DNA of 64,000 nt from contig CM057009.1 of assembly GCA_029891345.1 (NCBI GenBank), positions 305,661,166 to 305,725,165 of the forward strand. Reading direction: 5' to 3'. Below the pieces are notes generated by a model that was not told where the DNA came from, did not search any database, and worked only from the letters and a program-made list of their open reading frames with translations. Position 1 is the first letter of the stretch, and every line of letters begins with the position of its first letter. This DNA comes from Dryococelus australis. Its lineage: Eukaryota; Arthropoda; Insecta; Phasmatodea; Phasmatidae. A program made the translations under genes and the position numbers. Of this stretch, positions 25,881-39,189 are shown piece by piece.

Positions 25881-26699
25881 CGAAGCACTGGAGCTAAGCA
25901 TAGCTCAGGTACAGTAGGTCGAAGAAACTACATAATTGGGATAGGCAATCTCTGAAGCGGGTTGTGCAAACCAACTGTCAAACAGCCATCTGAAAGGCTT
26001 CAGAGGACTTACGTTGCAGTTCAGGTGCAGAGGCCAGTGGTGGGAATCTCCGCCGGGAGGTGACAGCACTTGATTTTCGTGCTCATGCCACTGCCAGGAA
26101 GACACTAATAACTCGCACCAATTCTGGACGTTGTTTGGAGTGATGTAAACAACGTCGACACACCGACATATCTGATGCTGTTCGCTGGGTCGTCTCGTGC
26201 AGCCCTGTGTGCAGGGTGACATCTGGTGTCCTTGCCAGGAGACGATATTCGATGGACATGGACTGCCTGTGATTGTTTTTTTTTTTTTTTTTAATTATTC
26301 TTGTGTGTGTAGCAAAAGTTGGGATATATGTGGTAGCTTTTATGAGTTGGTGTGTTGAATTTTATTTATTAATACCGAAGCAGTTATGGGGAATAAGTTT
26401 ATCTATTTTACTATAATATCAAGAATTATGGTTAAAAGTTGCTATGTATATTAAACACCAGAAGCCGTCTCAGAAAACCTGTAAGTGATCTAAATTAGTT
26501 TTGGTTTCTAGTTTCGGTAAAGCGTATTTCGCAATTCGAGTTTCTACGAAATTCTGTAAATACTAAATCACTTCCAATATTGGTTCCAAAATCTATCATT
26601 CCTACTCTTGCATTATTATTCACGAACCTAAGGCTAATCGTGCATCAAATTAGCAATTCATCAAGTACATTTATCAATTAAATCATTATTCAATTCTGG
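25881..26699. other. Possible decayed transposon upstream half, unassigned
   Basis: 25880-26260 is GC-richer and precedes a Tc1-like relic on the same strand. Broken plus-strand frames read a little like the N-terminal half of such transposases, but no motif can be named. The remainder is AT-rich, with a 17-base T run at about 26276. Confidence 0.25.
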
Positions 26700-26849
26700 T
26701 CATTTTGCAGGGTCTTCGTGAGGTTTTAACGTCACATTGAACTGTCGAAAAAATCTAGGAGATGTTATGGAGTAATGAGTAACAGTACATGACCTAACAC
26801 TCAGATGAAAGTAAGTGTACCTGACGGATGCCTGGTGAACAGTGTTTCT

Positions 26850-27335
26850 CCGAGAGTGTTGTGGCGGCAAAGAAATTTTGGTGACTGCAATGTAATTACC
26901 TGCGGCTATTTCTCTTCGTTCGGAAGGGAACATTTGTTTTAAAAGATGGATCAATGTATAATTATATTTACGAATACATTTTGGACAATATCATGCTTTT
27001 CAGTCTGTGGAAACTGTTTGGAATATGCTCTTGTTCGTATCGAATGTATAGATTCCCTGTCAAGAAAGCAAGGCAAACTGCATCGTCTTCTGCTGACTCC
27101 CGACTTGAAACCAATAGAACATCTTTAGGATGAGTTAGTGTGCCAGACCCGTCAACCAATAGACAAATGTCAAATATTCACCTCGCTAGACGAGGAATGA
27201 AACAAATTTCACCTACTGTGTATCAGAATCTAGCGATGAACCTACACCAGAAGTTTAACGCTGTAATGATAGCAAAGAAAGATCCAACTTCCTATCATTA
27301 TACAGATGACGCATTTGGCAGTAATAACAGTGGTT
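26850..27335 (+). pseudogene. Tc1/mariner-type transposase relic
   Basis: Broken plus-strand frames retain the C-terminal signature of Tc1-like DDE transposases. LTPDLKPIEHL (about 27092-27127) matches the family block SPDLNPIEHLWD, with a stop (TAG) where the conserved tryptophan is expected. This is followed by DEL, then in another frame ISPTVYQNLAMNLHQKFNAV (27211-27270), which corresponds to the family's closing helix region. Upstream, GDCNVITCGYFSS fits weakly to the second-Asp strand region. Several frameshifts and stops mean no functional enzyme. Transposases of this family cut and paste DNA at TA sites. Confidence 0.75.
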
Positions 27336-28081
27336 AAAGTGATAGTTTTAGGCCGCAGAATGTATATAACTATACAAACAGGATGGGGCGGAATTCGGCT
27401 GACATAACCTCATGAGGCGAATCCTCATGCAAAATTAAATGGAACATATTTACGACACTTTTCACCTAAACTGAAATTGAGATTTTAAATTTTATATTGG
27501 CCAAATATAGGAAACGAAGTTAAATTAAGTTACAATTCTCTGAACATTGTTTTATGTTATCGGTATCTTCAACCTAAGAGCAAATTCTCATTAATACTGC
27601 CCTCGTAATGACAATAACAGAGGTGGCCACCGCTTTTTATCGGAAACGTTTTACTGTCAGAATTTATGAACGCCTCAGTCTGGTTTATCGAGTAGTAGGC
27701 GAGAGCAGGGTAAAGTTGCCACTCTAATGTATAATGATATATAAATATTCCACTTTAAGAAAAAAATATAAAATAACCCTCCATACAATATTATTGTTGG
27801 ACAAAAAAAAAACATATTACAATTTAAATATTGCAAATTATTATTTGTATTGTCTAATAAAAATTTGTTTACCAAATGGTTACTTTGCCCTACAATGTCG
27901 GGTAAAGTGGTCACTGATTTTCCACTTACGTTTTCCGCATTTAACACTTTCTCCCCATTGGTATATAATTCATCTACAGCCATTATCTAGGGATCGAATT
28001 AAATTCTAGTAAGTCACGAAAACCCATAGAAACACGATTCGGCCATTGCCGAGCGTATGGAAAATACATTTAGCATAGGCC

Positions 28082-28179
28082 TATTATTCCGACTGTCTGC
28101 TAGAAACGACGGTGCTGTTCCTAGCCTTACTATTATTCCGACTGTCTGCTAGAAACGACGGTGCTGTTCCTAGCCTTAC
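28082..28179. repeat. Perfect 2 x 49-bp tandem duplication
   Basis: TATTATTCCGACTGTCTGCT begins at 28082 and at 28131, and the two 49-bp units are identical. Identity implies a recent event or an assembly artefact. Confidence 0.97.
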
Positions 28180-28309
28180 TTTTCATGTCGAATAGCATTG
28201 CCTCTCCGTTTAATAAGTACGATCATTACAATCTCAAGTGACGAATTTTTCAACTCGTTTGTTCAATCATTGTTCGTGTTATCTATGGATTCTTTTGCCA
28301 TATAAGTAA

Positions 28310-28785
28310 GTTCCGTTGTGTTTTTATTCATTTCGCTTCCTGAGAAGGTATATCGTAACGTTGCACCTTATACGAATTATATTGATACAGAAGATGGAGC
28401 ATGGACTTTCAGAGTAATGAATTGCGAAGAAAATTAGATTTAATTGTTTTTATTTCGATTTTGTCTACAAGATATAACTGCTAAAGTTGGTAGTGAAATT
28501 TGAGAATTTTGTTTCTTCAGATAACCATTTCAAGCAAAGGATCCTAAACCTCAGGATTTGGGAGATATTGATCCTCGTAATATAGTTTGTTGGAAGACTT
28601 TTCCCGTACATGAAAATGTTGTGAATAATAGTGTTGTGATAAGCGTTTACTCTCCTGTTCTTTATTCTCGTAAGAAGATAGAGTTTGGGGATTGGTGATC
28701 AAATTTAACTTTATCGGAAGTTAGTTGGTTCTACTGGTAATATGCATTCTCGGCCATGTAGAAGTTGTATTTAATCCGTAACAAA
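28310..28785 (+). pseudogene. Diverged broken copy of unknown ORF family
   Basis: Translation in shifting frames matches the intact ORF at 32677-33159 along most of its length: PEKVYRN (for PKKVYQK), LQDITAKVGS, then DPRNIVCWKTFPVHE (about 28573-28617), SRKKIEF and LYRKLVGSTGNMH. There are at least two in-frame stops near the start (after NCEEN) and several frameshifts. Amino-acid similarity has outlasted nucleotide similarity, so the family was under protein-level selection at some time. It lies inside the 27706-29063 inverted-repeat element. Confidence 0.7.
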
Positions 28786-29290
28786 GAATCTGTAGACGTA
28801 TTTGCAGTATGAGTGTAATTAATTTATTCTGGTTGTACCGAGATAAAATTATCAGTGCTCATCACTCAGCTTACATCAGGCATGAACTAAAAACACAAAA
28901 ACTTTAATGAAACCAATAACTTGTAAGACAACCAGCCTATATGCTCTCATAACACTATGGCTTCCCTATTTTAACTGTTTCACATACTCCCCACCAGATT
29001 GCAGTACTCTCCAGAGAATTAACAACCGATAGCCACTTTATCCGCACCAGCCACTTTACCCTGGTTTACCCTATGACCTAATTAATGAAAATGGCCCTTT
29101 TGTTTTAACTGCCTAGGATCCACCATTTATGCGTGAAACGCACACAAAGTTTAAGCTTCAGCGATACAGTGCCTAGCACGTAGGCAATACTACGTACAAG
29201 CGTCAATAGTATGCTGCTGCGCCCACTGCGCAGACGATGGTGGAAGACATGTTTTAACATCTACTGTAATCAACATGTACCATACATTAA

Positions 29291-29712
29291 CGGGCCTGCC
29301 TACCAAGCCGGCAGTCGTGAATTTCAAATGGGGAATCAATGTTAAACGAAATTCCTTCTCATTGTGTCAATTTTAAAAATAACTCTTTCTAACAAAAAAA
29401 AAAAAAAAACACGTCGACACGATTTTCTCAGAGAATCTTGCTACATAAAATTGTTTTTGAAAAAAAAATATATATATATTCATCCAACTTTTTTTTGTTA
29501 TATGTAAATTCTAATATTTAAATTTTATAAAAACACATTAAACAAAATTTTTCGCCAAGTATTTTAACGTAGCATCATTCCTTAAGAAATTCCTTGTAGA
29601 ATACTTTTTGTTTGAAATAGTTATGATTAGAAGTGGCGCCATGAGAAGGAATTTCGTTTAACATTGATCCCACGTTTAAAGTTAGCGGTTACCGGCTTGG
29701 TAGGAAGGCCCG
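29291..29712. mobile_element. TTAA-flanked MITE, piggyBac-like target
   Basis: The element begins CGGGCCTGCCTACCAAGCCG and ends with the inverse, CGGCTTGGTAGGAAGGCCCG. The inverted repeats continue for about 90 bp (ATCAATGTTAAACGAAATTC on one strand). TTAA lies directly outside both ends (29287-29290, 29713-29716), the duplication expected of piggyBac-type insertion. The centre is A/T-rich without an ORF. Confidence 0.85.
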
Positions 29713-29821
29713 TTAATAAACTTTCAGCACTCAAGCTGTTTTTTTCTAGCGACAATTAACGTGTGATTACCTGCAGGAACCAGTGATTTGTTTACGCGCC
29801 TTAAACTGTATCGCTGCCACA

Positions 29822-31975
29822 TACAGTACATAGTAAAGATGCCTGACTGTTATAGTTTTCAACCATGCCAGGCACACACTTTCAAGATTATGGCCATTTT
29901 AATATTGATGGTGCTACGTCGTATCTCGAGAACTATTCGACCAATTTAAACCGAATTTTGTATTTTGACAGAACATCATGTGATGGATATTGTTTTTGGT
30001 TGCCATTTTGCAAGGTAGCGCGACATGAAAAATAAAGCTTTTATGTTATATCTCGAAAACTACTCAACCTAATTTCACCAAATTTTGCACGTAAGTAAAA
30101 CTGTAGTAGGCCATGTAACAATATGTGATCTGAATTGATTTGAAAATTATTTTTAAAAAATCAATCATAAAAATACTTTAAGATTGCTTGGTATATCTAC
30201 CATACCGTTATGTTAATCTCGAATAGATTTTGTAAGCCTAACGTGTCTATAACAAGTATTATAAATGCCAACAAATAGCCACTTTTGACCGTCATTTTGT
30301 AAGATAGCACCACATGAAGAATTAAGTTTTTATTTCATATCTCGGGAAACCACAGATTCCTACTAGATTTAGCAAGTAAGTAAAACTGCGGCATGTTATG
30401 TAATCTGATACGTTTTAAGTAAGCCACAGACTTATTTTCAAAATGCCGACCATATAGCTATTTTAAGTTAGTATTCTTTTTCGTCGCCATCAATTCCAAC
30501 TTAACTTTGTATGCTGGATATAGATATACATAGGCTAGTACATCTATCAAATAAGTCTACCCGCTACCTCTTTTTTCCGCCATTTTGTAAGATAGCGCTA
30601 CAATAATACATCAAATTATTATGTAATATCTCGGGAAACAATGACCGATTCCAACCATTTTAGCAGACAATTTATACTGCGGCAGGTGATGTAGACTGTT
30701 ATGTTTTAAGTGGGCCAGATACTTATTTTCAAAATGGCGGCTATGTAGCCATTTTTAGCTTAGTATACTGTGTAGTCGGAAACATGTAATCAATTTCAAC
30801 TTAACTTGGTATATTGCCAGTATATATTTCAAATATCAATTATGTCTACTCAGAGCCTATTTAGCCTGCGATTTTGTAAAATAGCAATACATAAAAAAAT
30901 GATCTTCTTTTGTAATATTTCCAGAAAAAGAAAACAACAGATTTGTATCAGATTGGTGAAACAAGTAGCACTTCGCTATGCCATGTAAATTAATTTTTTT
31001 TTTCAAATGGGTTAGGAACTTTTCTTTAAACGGCAGCCATATAAACATTTTAGCTTAGTATGCTGTATCTGCGAAACGACGAAGCTAATTTCAACATAAC
31101 TTCGTATACTGGCAATATCTAATACAAACATGGGATGCATATGTAATAAGTGTGATTTATCCGCCATTTTGTAGGATAGCCTCACATGAAATAAAAATAC
31201 ATTAGACATATTTCGGGAAACAATCGACTATTTCTTACCCAATTCTTGGAAAAAAATTGTAGTAAGGTAGGTCATATTAATTTATCTTTTTTTTAATTGG
31301 GCCAAAACACTTATTTTCAAAACCACAGCCTTCCAAATATTTCAGGTTAGTAAAGAGTATCTTTCAAAACATTACACTGATTACATCCTACATCTGTAAC
31401 GCAGTTGGATGCATGATAGCTTATGGTACGAGGTTTTCTGGGTCTGATTCCCGGGTAGGGCATATGTGTGTTTGTAATTGTGCTACTACTGTTGCATGTG
31501 TTTGTGGTTCCATCTCTAATAATCTTGCTGTCAACAAGGCGTCACGACCTACCTACTACCTACTTTTTAAATGTTTTAACCCATTCAGACCCGGTGTACA
31601 CAATTGTGTACATTACGCACGTGTAGGTAATTTTTGGTCTGTACTGCACACTGCGATACACAGTGACCAATGCCCTTACATGTAGGTAAATTATTCGCAA
31701 GCCGTTTTATTGGTCTAGGTCACAACTGGTTCATATAACTGTAGCGGAACATGTAGGCTGCAGCTCATTGGATTGGCTGTGACAACGAAACAAGTGCTGT
31801 GTTGACTTATGTACAGCACTCATCATGAAATTTTTGGTTCGCAACGCTTGAAATCGTAAATGAAAGTGGGTCTCAAAGGGTTAATAATCTCATAAGGAAA
31901 TATCTGCACACATGTAGAGGAAATTAGACCCATTTGTTATATAGGTAACTTCTCGTTTGTTACTATCGAATACGT
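29822..31975 (+). mobile_element. TR element copy 3 (plus), head truncated
   Basis: It starts within the head-proximal region (ATAGTAAAGATGCCTGACTG, like copy 2). It has five units with markers CCATTTTGTAAGATAGC or variants at about 29998, 30288, 30580, 30868 and 31160, spaced 288-292 bp. The tail contains TTTTCTGGGTCTGATTCCCG, a tRNA B-box-like stretch, and ends at about 31975. The tail is interrupted by a TTAA-flanked element. Confidence 0.8.
31580..31880. mobile_element. TTAA-flanked 301-bp MITE nested in TR tail
   Basis: TTAA, then CCCATTCAGACCC; at the other end GGGTCTCAAAGGG, then TTAA (31881-31884). The 13-bp termini match at 10 positions in inverted orientation. The beginning resembles piggyBac-type CCC... 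ends. It splits the TR element tail between CTTTTTAAATGTT and TAATCTCATAAGG. Confidence 0.8.
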
Positions 31976-32640
31976 TGGTATTTTAACTCCTGCCAAAAGG
32001 AACCAAGAGACCATAGCTCTTCTTGGAGCTTCCTCAACGTGTATGACATTTCCTACGGTAAATTAGATTCCAAGCACAGAGATAATGAATAAAATACATA
32101 TATCACTAATGAGGGGACACATGATATTAATCTGTGAGAACGAAATCGATACCGAGACGGTCTACGAACCGTACCTAATGACCTCACTGTAGGCGTGACA
32201 TTTAGCCGCAATGAAAAATACAATCTGCGAAAAAGAGGAAACATGACGAAGTACATGCTGAAGTATTAAATTATTATAATGATTATTTTTACGATGTATC
32301 TTATTTGTAGTTAATGCACGAGAAAAATTATAAATGCGAGGGCTTGAAAGAAGCGCTTTGATATGGCAGTACCTCACATTATATACGTCTCCCAAGTTTT
32401 TCGTGATCAATTATGTCTACAAACTCCTTAGCAAATATTTTCTCAACAGCAAACGGGAATCTTATTATTCGGTATTATAAAAGTCGAAAAATAAGTGAAA
32501 ATCAAGCAGCCAGGATTGAATGTATTTTTACATCACAATTCTAAATTATTATTGCAGAAAGTTAGAACCTACTTGATCTTACACATACCGAATATCATAT
32601 TCCAGTATATTGAATTAATAGCAAATAATATACTGTTGTG
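31976..32640. other. Unassigned AT-rich DNA
   Basis: No gene or named repeat was recognised between TR copy 3 and the unknown ORF family locus. Confidence 0.5.
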
Positions 32641-32644
32641 GGCA

Positions 32645-32666
32645 CGGGAATCGAACCCGCGCGCAA
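32645..32666 (-). other. tRNA 3'-half-like fragment
   Basis: On the minus strand CGCGGGTTCGATTCCCGTGCCC gives a T-arm (B box GGTTCGATTCC) and start of an acceptor strand. The matching 5' half is not present; the unknown ORF occupies its place. It begins about 10 bases past the ORF stop codons. Confidence 0.45.
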
Positions 32667-32672
32667 AACATA

Positions 32673-32678
32673 TTTATT
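32673..32678 (-). promoter_or_regulatory. AATAAA overlapping the stop codon
   Basis: On the minus strand the ORF ends with two consecutive TAA codons followed by ATATG. AATAAA overlaps both stops. Overlap of stop and polyadenylation signal is typical of very compact genes. Confidence 0.5.
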
Positions 32679-33159
32679 ATGGATTAAAACACAATTCAGC
32701 ATGACCATGAATATGCATATCACCAGTCGTACCAACCAGCTTGCGATACAACCAAATCTGATCAAGTTCAAACTTAAGTTTCTTACGCGAAAACATGGAA
32801 GCGTTACCAAATACGCTAATAACAGCAGTATTATCGGCCTTCCCTTCATGAACTGGAAAAGTCTTCCAACATATTATATCTCGAGAGTCAATGTCACTAA
32901 TTTCCTTAGGCGCAGGATCCTTTTGAGTATGCGACTTCCTGAAGAAACACATTTCCAACAAACCACTACCTGCTTTAGCGGTTATTCCTTGAAGACCAAA
33001 ACGGTACAAAAATGACAACAAAATATAACTCTCTTCTATATCAACAATCTTAACAGTACAAGACTTATCGTCCTTATTGACATCCTTACTAAAAGACAAC
33101 ATTTTTTGGTATACCTTCTTAGGATAATACCTAGACATGCGAGAATGCCGAGGAAGCAT
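32677..33159 (-). CDS. Unknown 160-aa protein of a small local family
   Basis: I do not recognise the family. The frame is intact for 160 codons from an ATG 59 bases below a TATA box; the same frame stays open farther upstream (to 33303), but the TATA position favours this start. The N-terminus is basic (MLPRHSRMSRYYPKKVY). The middle has SFLYRFGLQGITAKAGSG, then CWKTFPVHEG, SRKKLKF, LYRKLVGTTGDMHIHGH and a C-terminal FNP. Alternating hydrophobic and polar residues suggest a beta-rich fold. There is no signal peptide and no obvious membrane segment after this start. Two other copies in the window conserve the same core. Basic N-terminus, small size, TATA box and stop-overlapping poly(A) signal would suit a gene from a small DNA virus or a mobile element, but this is inference only; a single-exon host gene is equally open. 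Confidence 0.45.
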   Translation of the reverse strand: MLPRHSRMSRYYPKKVYQKMLSFSKDVNKDDKSCTVKIVDIEESYILLSFLYRFGLQGITAKAGSGLLEMCFFRKSHTQKDPAPKEISDIDSRDIICWKTFPVHEGKADNTAVISVFGNASMFSRKKLKFELDQIWLYRKLVGTTGDMHIHGHAELCFNP

Positions 33160-33217
33160 TATTGATGTGTCTTCTCTAATGACACGGAGCGATATGAAAT
33201 GCACGAACAAATTACAA

Positions 33218-33227
33218 CCTTTATATA
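33218..33227 (-). promoter_or_regulatory. TATA box upstream of unknown ORF
   Basis: The minus strand reads TATATAAAGG, ending 58 bases before the ATG at 33159. A start about 30 bases downstream would leave a 5' leader of around 30 nt. Confidence 0.5.
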
Positions 33228-33338
33228 CGTCAGAAACAAGATATAACCTGCACATGGCCATAGATAACCCAAAAAGATAAAGACACGAAGCACGCAAAAA
33301 CACGCAATATCGTACTCACCAAACGACCCGACACCCTT

Positions 33339-33356
33339 GACAGGCGAGTGCCTGTC
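33339..33356. other. Perfect 7-bp hairpin at inverted-repeat junction
   Basis: GACAGGC, loop GAGT, GCCTGTC. Homology between the two inverted copies begins in the right arm of this hairpin (GTCGCATACTC). Confidence 0.7.
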
Positions 33357-33615
33357 GCATACTCAAAAGGATCCTGCACCTAAGGAAATTAGTGACATTG
33401 ACTCTCGTGATATAATATGTTGGAAGACTTTTCCAGTTCATGAAGGCAAGGCTGATAATACTGCTGTTATCAGCGTATTTGGTAACGCTCCATGTTTTCG
33501 CGTAAGAAACTTAAGTTTGAACTTGGTGATCAGATTTGGTTGTATCGCAAGCTGGTTGGTACGACTGGTGATGTGCATATTCATGGTCATGCTGAATTGT
33601 GTTTTAATCCATAAT
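33354..33615 (+). pseudogene. Inverted, frameshifted partial copy of unknown ORF
   Basis: About 97% identical to the C-terminal half of the ORF on the opposite strand (about eight differences over 262 bp by eye). It starts at SHTQKDPAPKEIS and reads to the FNP end. A single missing T at GCTCCATG shifts the frame after VFGNA, and a 3-base difference follows near TTGGTGATC. No start or promoter accompanies it. CACCAAACGACCC occurs on both sides (33317 and 33776). Confidence 0.8.
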
Positions 33616-33629
33616 ATATATGTTTTGCC

Positions 33630-34029
33630 GTAATAATCGGTTTATGTTTTGTTCTTTTCCGTGTTTTTACTAACCCATAGATAACATGTCTTCGTAGTAT
33701 GGTGTTCTTGGTAACATACTGTGTATATCGTTAGTGTCATAAAGAAGTGTGAGTATAACCCCTAGCAGACCCTTGCACCAAACGACCCAGAACAATGAAG
33801 TTATAACAGCACCTATACATACACATACATGACTGATTCAATATACAGATTATCAATTCTGTACAAGTGTAACATAATTAATGATGCTTCATGTTTGCAT
33901 TTATTTGTCATAATTGTATTGCTGGAGTAATTGTGATGACATTGCTGTATGTTTGACTCAATTCGGTACAGTGGTTCGGATTTTGTTTTCAAGGTTATGG
34001 ACTTAGAAAATTTTGTGCGCGCGTACAGC
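33630..34029. other. Unassigned AT-rich DNA
   Basis: Apart from the CACCAAACGACCC direct repeat at 33776, nothing was recognised. Confidence 0.5.
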
Positions 34030-34083
34030 TTACTATTTCATCTCTATCGGCTCTCAAAGCCTTGTTGTTAAGAGCCACAAAGT
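34030..34083 (+). repeat. SINE-1 3'-tail fragment
   Basis: CTATCGGCTCTCAAAGCC..TTGTTAAGAGCCAC matches the last 45 bp of SINE-1 only. Confidence 0.55.
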
Positions 34084-34106
34084 AGGTATTTCATGACCAG
34101 TTGTCT

Positions 34107-37325
<3,219 letters not shown>

Positions 37326-37502
37326 TTAGGACAGAGCTTAACATCGAGGTCTTGAGAGCCGATGAGGTTGAAACGAGGTGACACTGGCATCGTCCGGCAC
37401 GATTCCCTCATACGAAAATCCGGAGCGACACCGCCGGGAATTGAACTCAGTTCGTCCAGGTGGGAGACAAGTAGTCTGATCACTACACCCCCGCTGCCCC
37501 TT
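37326..37502 (-). repeat. SINE-1 copy, short form
   Basis: On the minus strand it has the head GGGGCAGCGGGGGTGTAGTG, box B GTTCAATTCCC, CCGGATTTTCGTATGAGG and the tail TCTCAAGACCTCGATGTTAA. The middle third is deleted. Confidence 0.75.
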
Positions 37503-37721
37503 CTACATTATGTATGGCTTAGCTTTCTAAATTTTTTAATGGATGACTGCCATCCTATTAAATGTTAAATAACTATAGTGCCCTATTATTTTCTTAATAT
37601 TCATACAAATAGTTTATCACCCAATATTATGTTACCCTAAGCTACAAATATGATAATGTAGAAAAGAACACAGATTTTACAAAAACAGTTAAAAAAGAAA
37701 TTTATGATTTCTTTTTGGTGC

Positions 37722-37975
37722 CGCTGGACTGTAGTAGCCAGACAACTCGCCTTCCGTGATGGCAAATTTAGTTCGATACTCGACGGGGTTCAAACACCAA
37801 TTATCGCATGTGGGAATTGTGGCGTGCTTCGCCGTTGGCCGCTGGGTTTTTCTCAGGGTGGTCCTTTTCTCCCACTCGTATTCCGTCGCTGTACCAAACA
37901 CCATCTCGTTTAGCCTCTAAGCCTCCAGCGGCGCTGAAAACCGCCCGTATCTCGTCTCTTAATCTGGGCCACAAA
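37722..37975 (+). repeat. SINE-1-like diverged copy
   Basis: A tRNA-like head (GTAGTAGCCAGACAACTCGCC) precedes GGTTCAAACACC. CGCATGTGGGAATTGTGGCG, GTTTTTCTCAGGG and TCTCGTCTCTTAA follow SINE-1 order but are diverged. Confidence 0.6.
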
Positions 37976-37999
37976 CAAACTTTTTGCATACGAGTAGCC

Positions 38000-38616
38000 T
38001 ACGTGTTTCCTTTAGCAGATTTCTTCGAGTTAAATCGGTAAATTATTTTTGTTTTTATTTCTAATAGTAATTATAGCAATGACATGCATAAGTTAAATAT
38101 TTAATATCACACTTAAAGAAATTTTATACTCATGTGTACGAAATAAGCTTTCGAAGTTAGTTTCGTCATAAACGTTGCATTTATTCTAACGAGGACCTTC
38201 AAATGTTCGAATGTATTGCCAGGGAATTTTGCGACTAAGTGTATTAATCGTGGTTTCTCAAAGTCAAATACGATATAACAATGCCTGCACTTGATTGACT
38301 AGTTGGTGTCCAACATTATTTTTCTTGCCCGCTAATTTACTGCATATGTAACAATATTCTCATTACCCATGAGCGGTGATTTGATTTTTACAACGGATTT
38401 TCTCCAGTGTCGAATGATAAGTAGTTTGCAAATGCTGCTGGTGCTTGATTTGTACTGCACTTACTTGTATGTCGGTTTGAACCTCAAGCACTAAAAGTAG
38501 ATCAGAAGCTGACATCACACCACATGGGTAAAAGGTGGAAAACCTAAAATATCGCCCATGCATTTGAGGACTAGCTAGACATTCGAGAACAAGCTTTGAT
38601 CGGCAGCCCCATACCA
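38000..38616. other. Unassigned DNA
   Basis: AT-rich, no recognised gene or repeat family. Confidence 0.5.
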
Positions 38617-38857
38617 GCCCCCGAGGAACCCTGATTTGAATCCACTAGGCTTTTATTTGTGGGGCCATTTAAAGGCACTCGTGCATGAAATCCCAGTGGA
38701 CGATGTGGGCACCCTCCTTAAACGTATTCGGGCCGGTTGCGAAACAATCAGGAATTTTCCATGCAACGGTGAGTTGATGCAGGAGTTCGGGCTGATGAAG
38801 GGCATTTTGAACATTTCCTCCAGTGCCGACAATGAGCTTTCACACATGTGTAACTAA
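38617..38857 (+). pseudogene. DDE transposase C-terminal relic (Tc1/mariner superfamily)
   Basis: The plus-strand frame reads PRNPDLNPLGFYLWGHLK, close to the block PRSPDLTPLDFFLWG found in many insect transposase-like proteins, where the first Asp-Leu region holds the catalytic DDE-type neighbourhood. It continues VDDVGTLLKRIRAGCETIR, the usual following helix. Upstream the frame is lost (stops before 38617), and no terminal repeats were found, so this is a 3' fragment. Possible remnants of the next repeat follow at 38880. Confidence 0.75.
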
Positions 38858-39106
38858 TTCCTGTGCCGTTCCTACTATTCTAGGTGAAGTGTGTGTAGTG
38901 TGAGGTGTGGTGTATCGTGCAAACGAACGCCGCGATGGTATTCCACAGCAACATGATCCAGCCCGCGGGCTATACACTACGTTATGTATTACGGGCTGTA
39001 GTAAAGAAACGAAGCGTTTGCGGACCTATGTCCACATAACATTTTTTCATCCTCCAAATGTGAGGAATGTTTCCCCGAAGTATTGTAATGCAATTTCGCA
39101 ACATAC

Positions 39107-39113
<7 letters not shown>

Positions 39114-39185
<72 letters not shown>
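39114..39185. repeat. (TA)n microsatellite
   Basis: About 34 uninterrupted TA units, just after a short TG stretch. Confidence 0.98.

Positions 39186-39189
<4 letters not shown>

Larger units (their letters stand above)
27706..29063. mobile_element. 1.36-kb inverted-repeat element bounded by CAGGGTAAAG
   Basis: The left end reads CAGGGTAAAGTTGCCAC and the right end GCCACTTTACCCTG, giving inverted termini. A further GGGTAAAGTGGTCAC lies inside at 27899. Similar termini occur on some insect pogo-type elements, but no TA duplication is visible and no transposase was recognised. It encloses a 2 x 49-bp duplication and a broken copy of the unknown ORF family. Confidence 0.5.

Noticed and set aside
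25881..26260. N-terminal half of the Tc1-like transposase found at 26.85-27.34 kb
   Set aside because: Position and composition fit, but no motif could be aligned with confidence.
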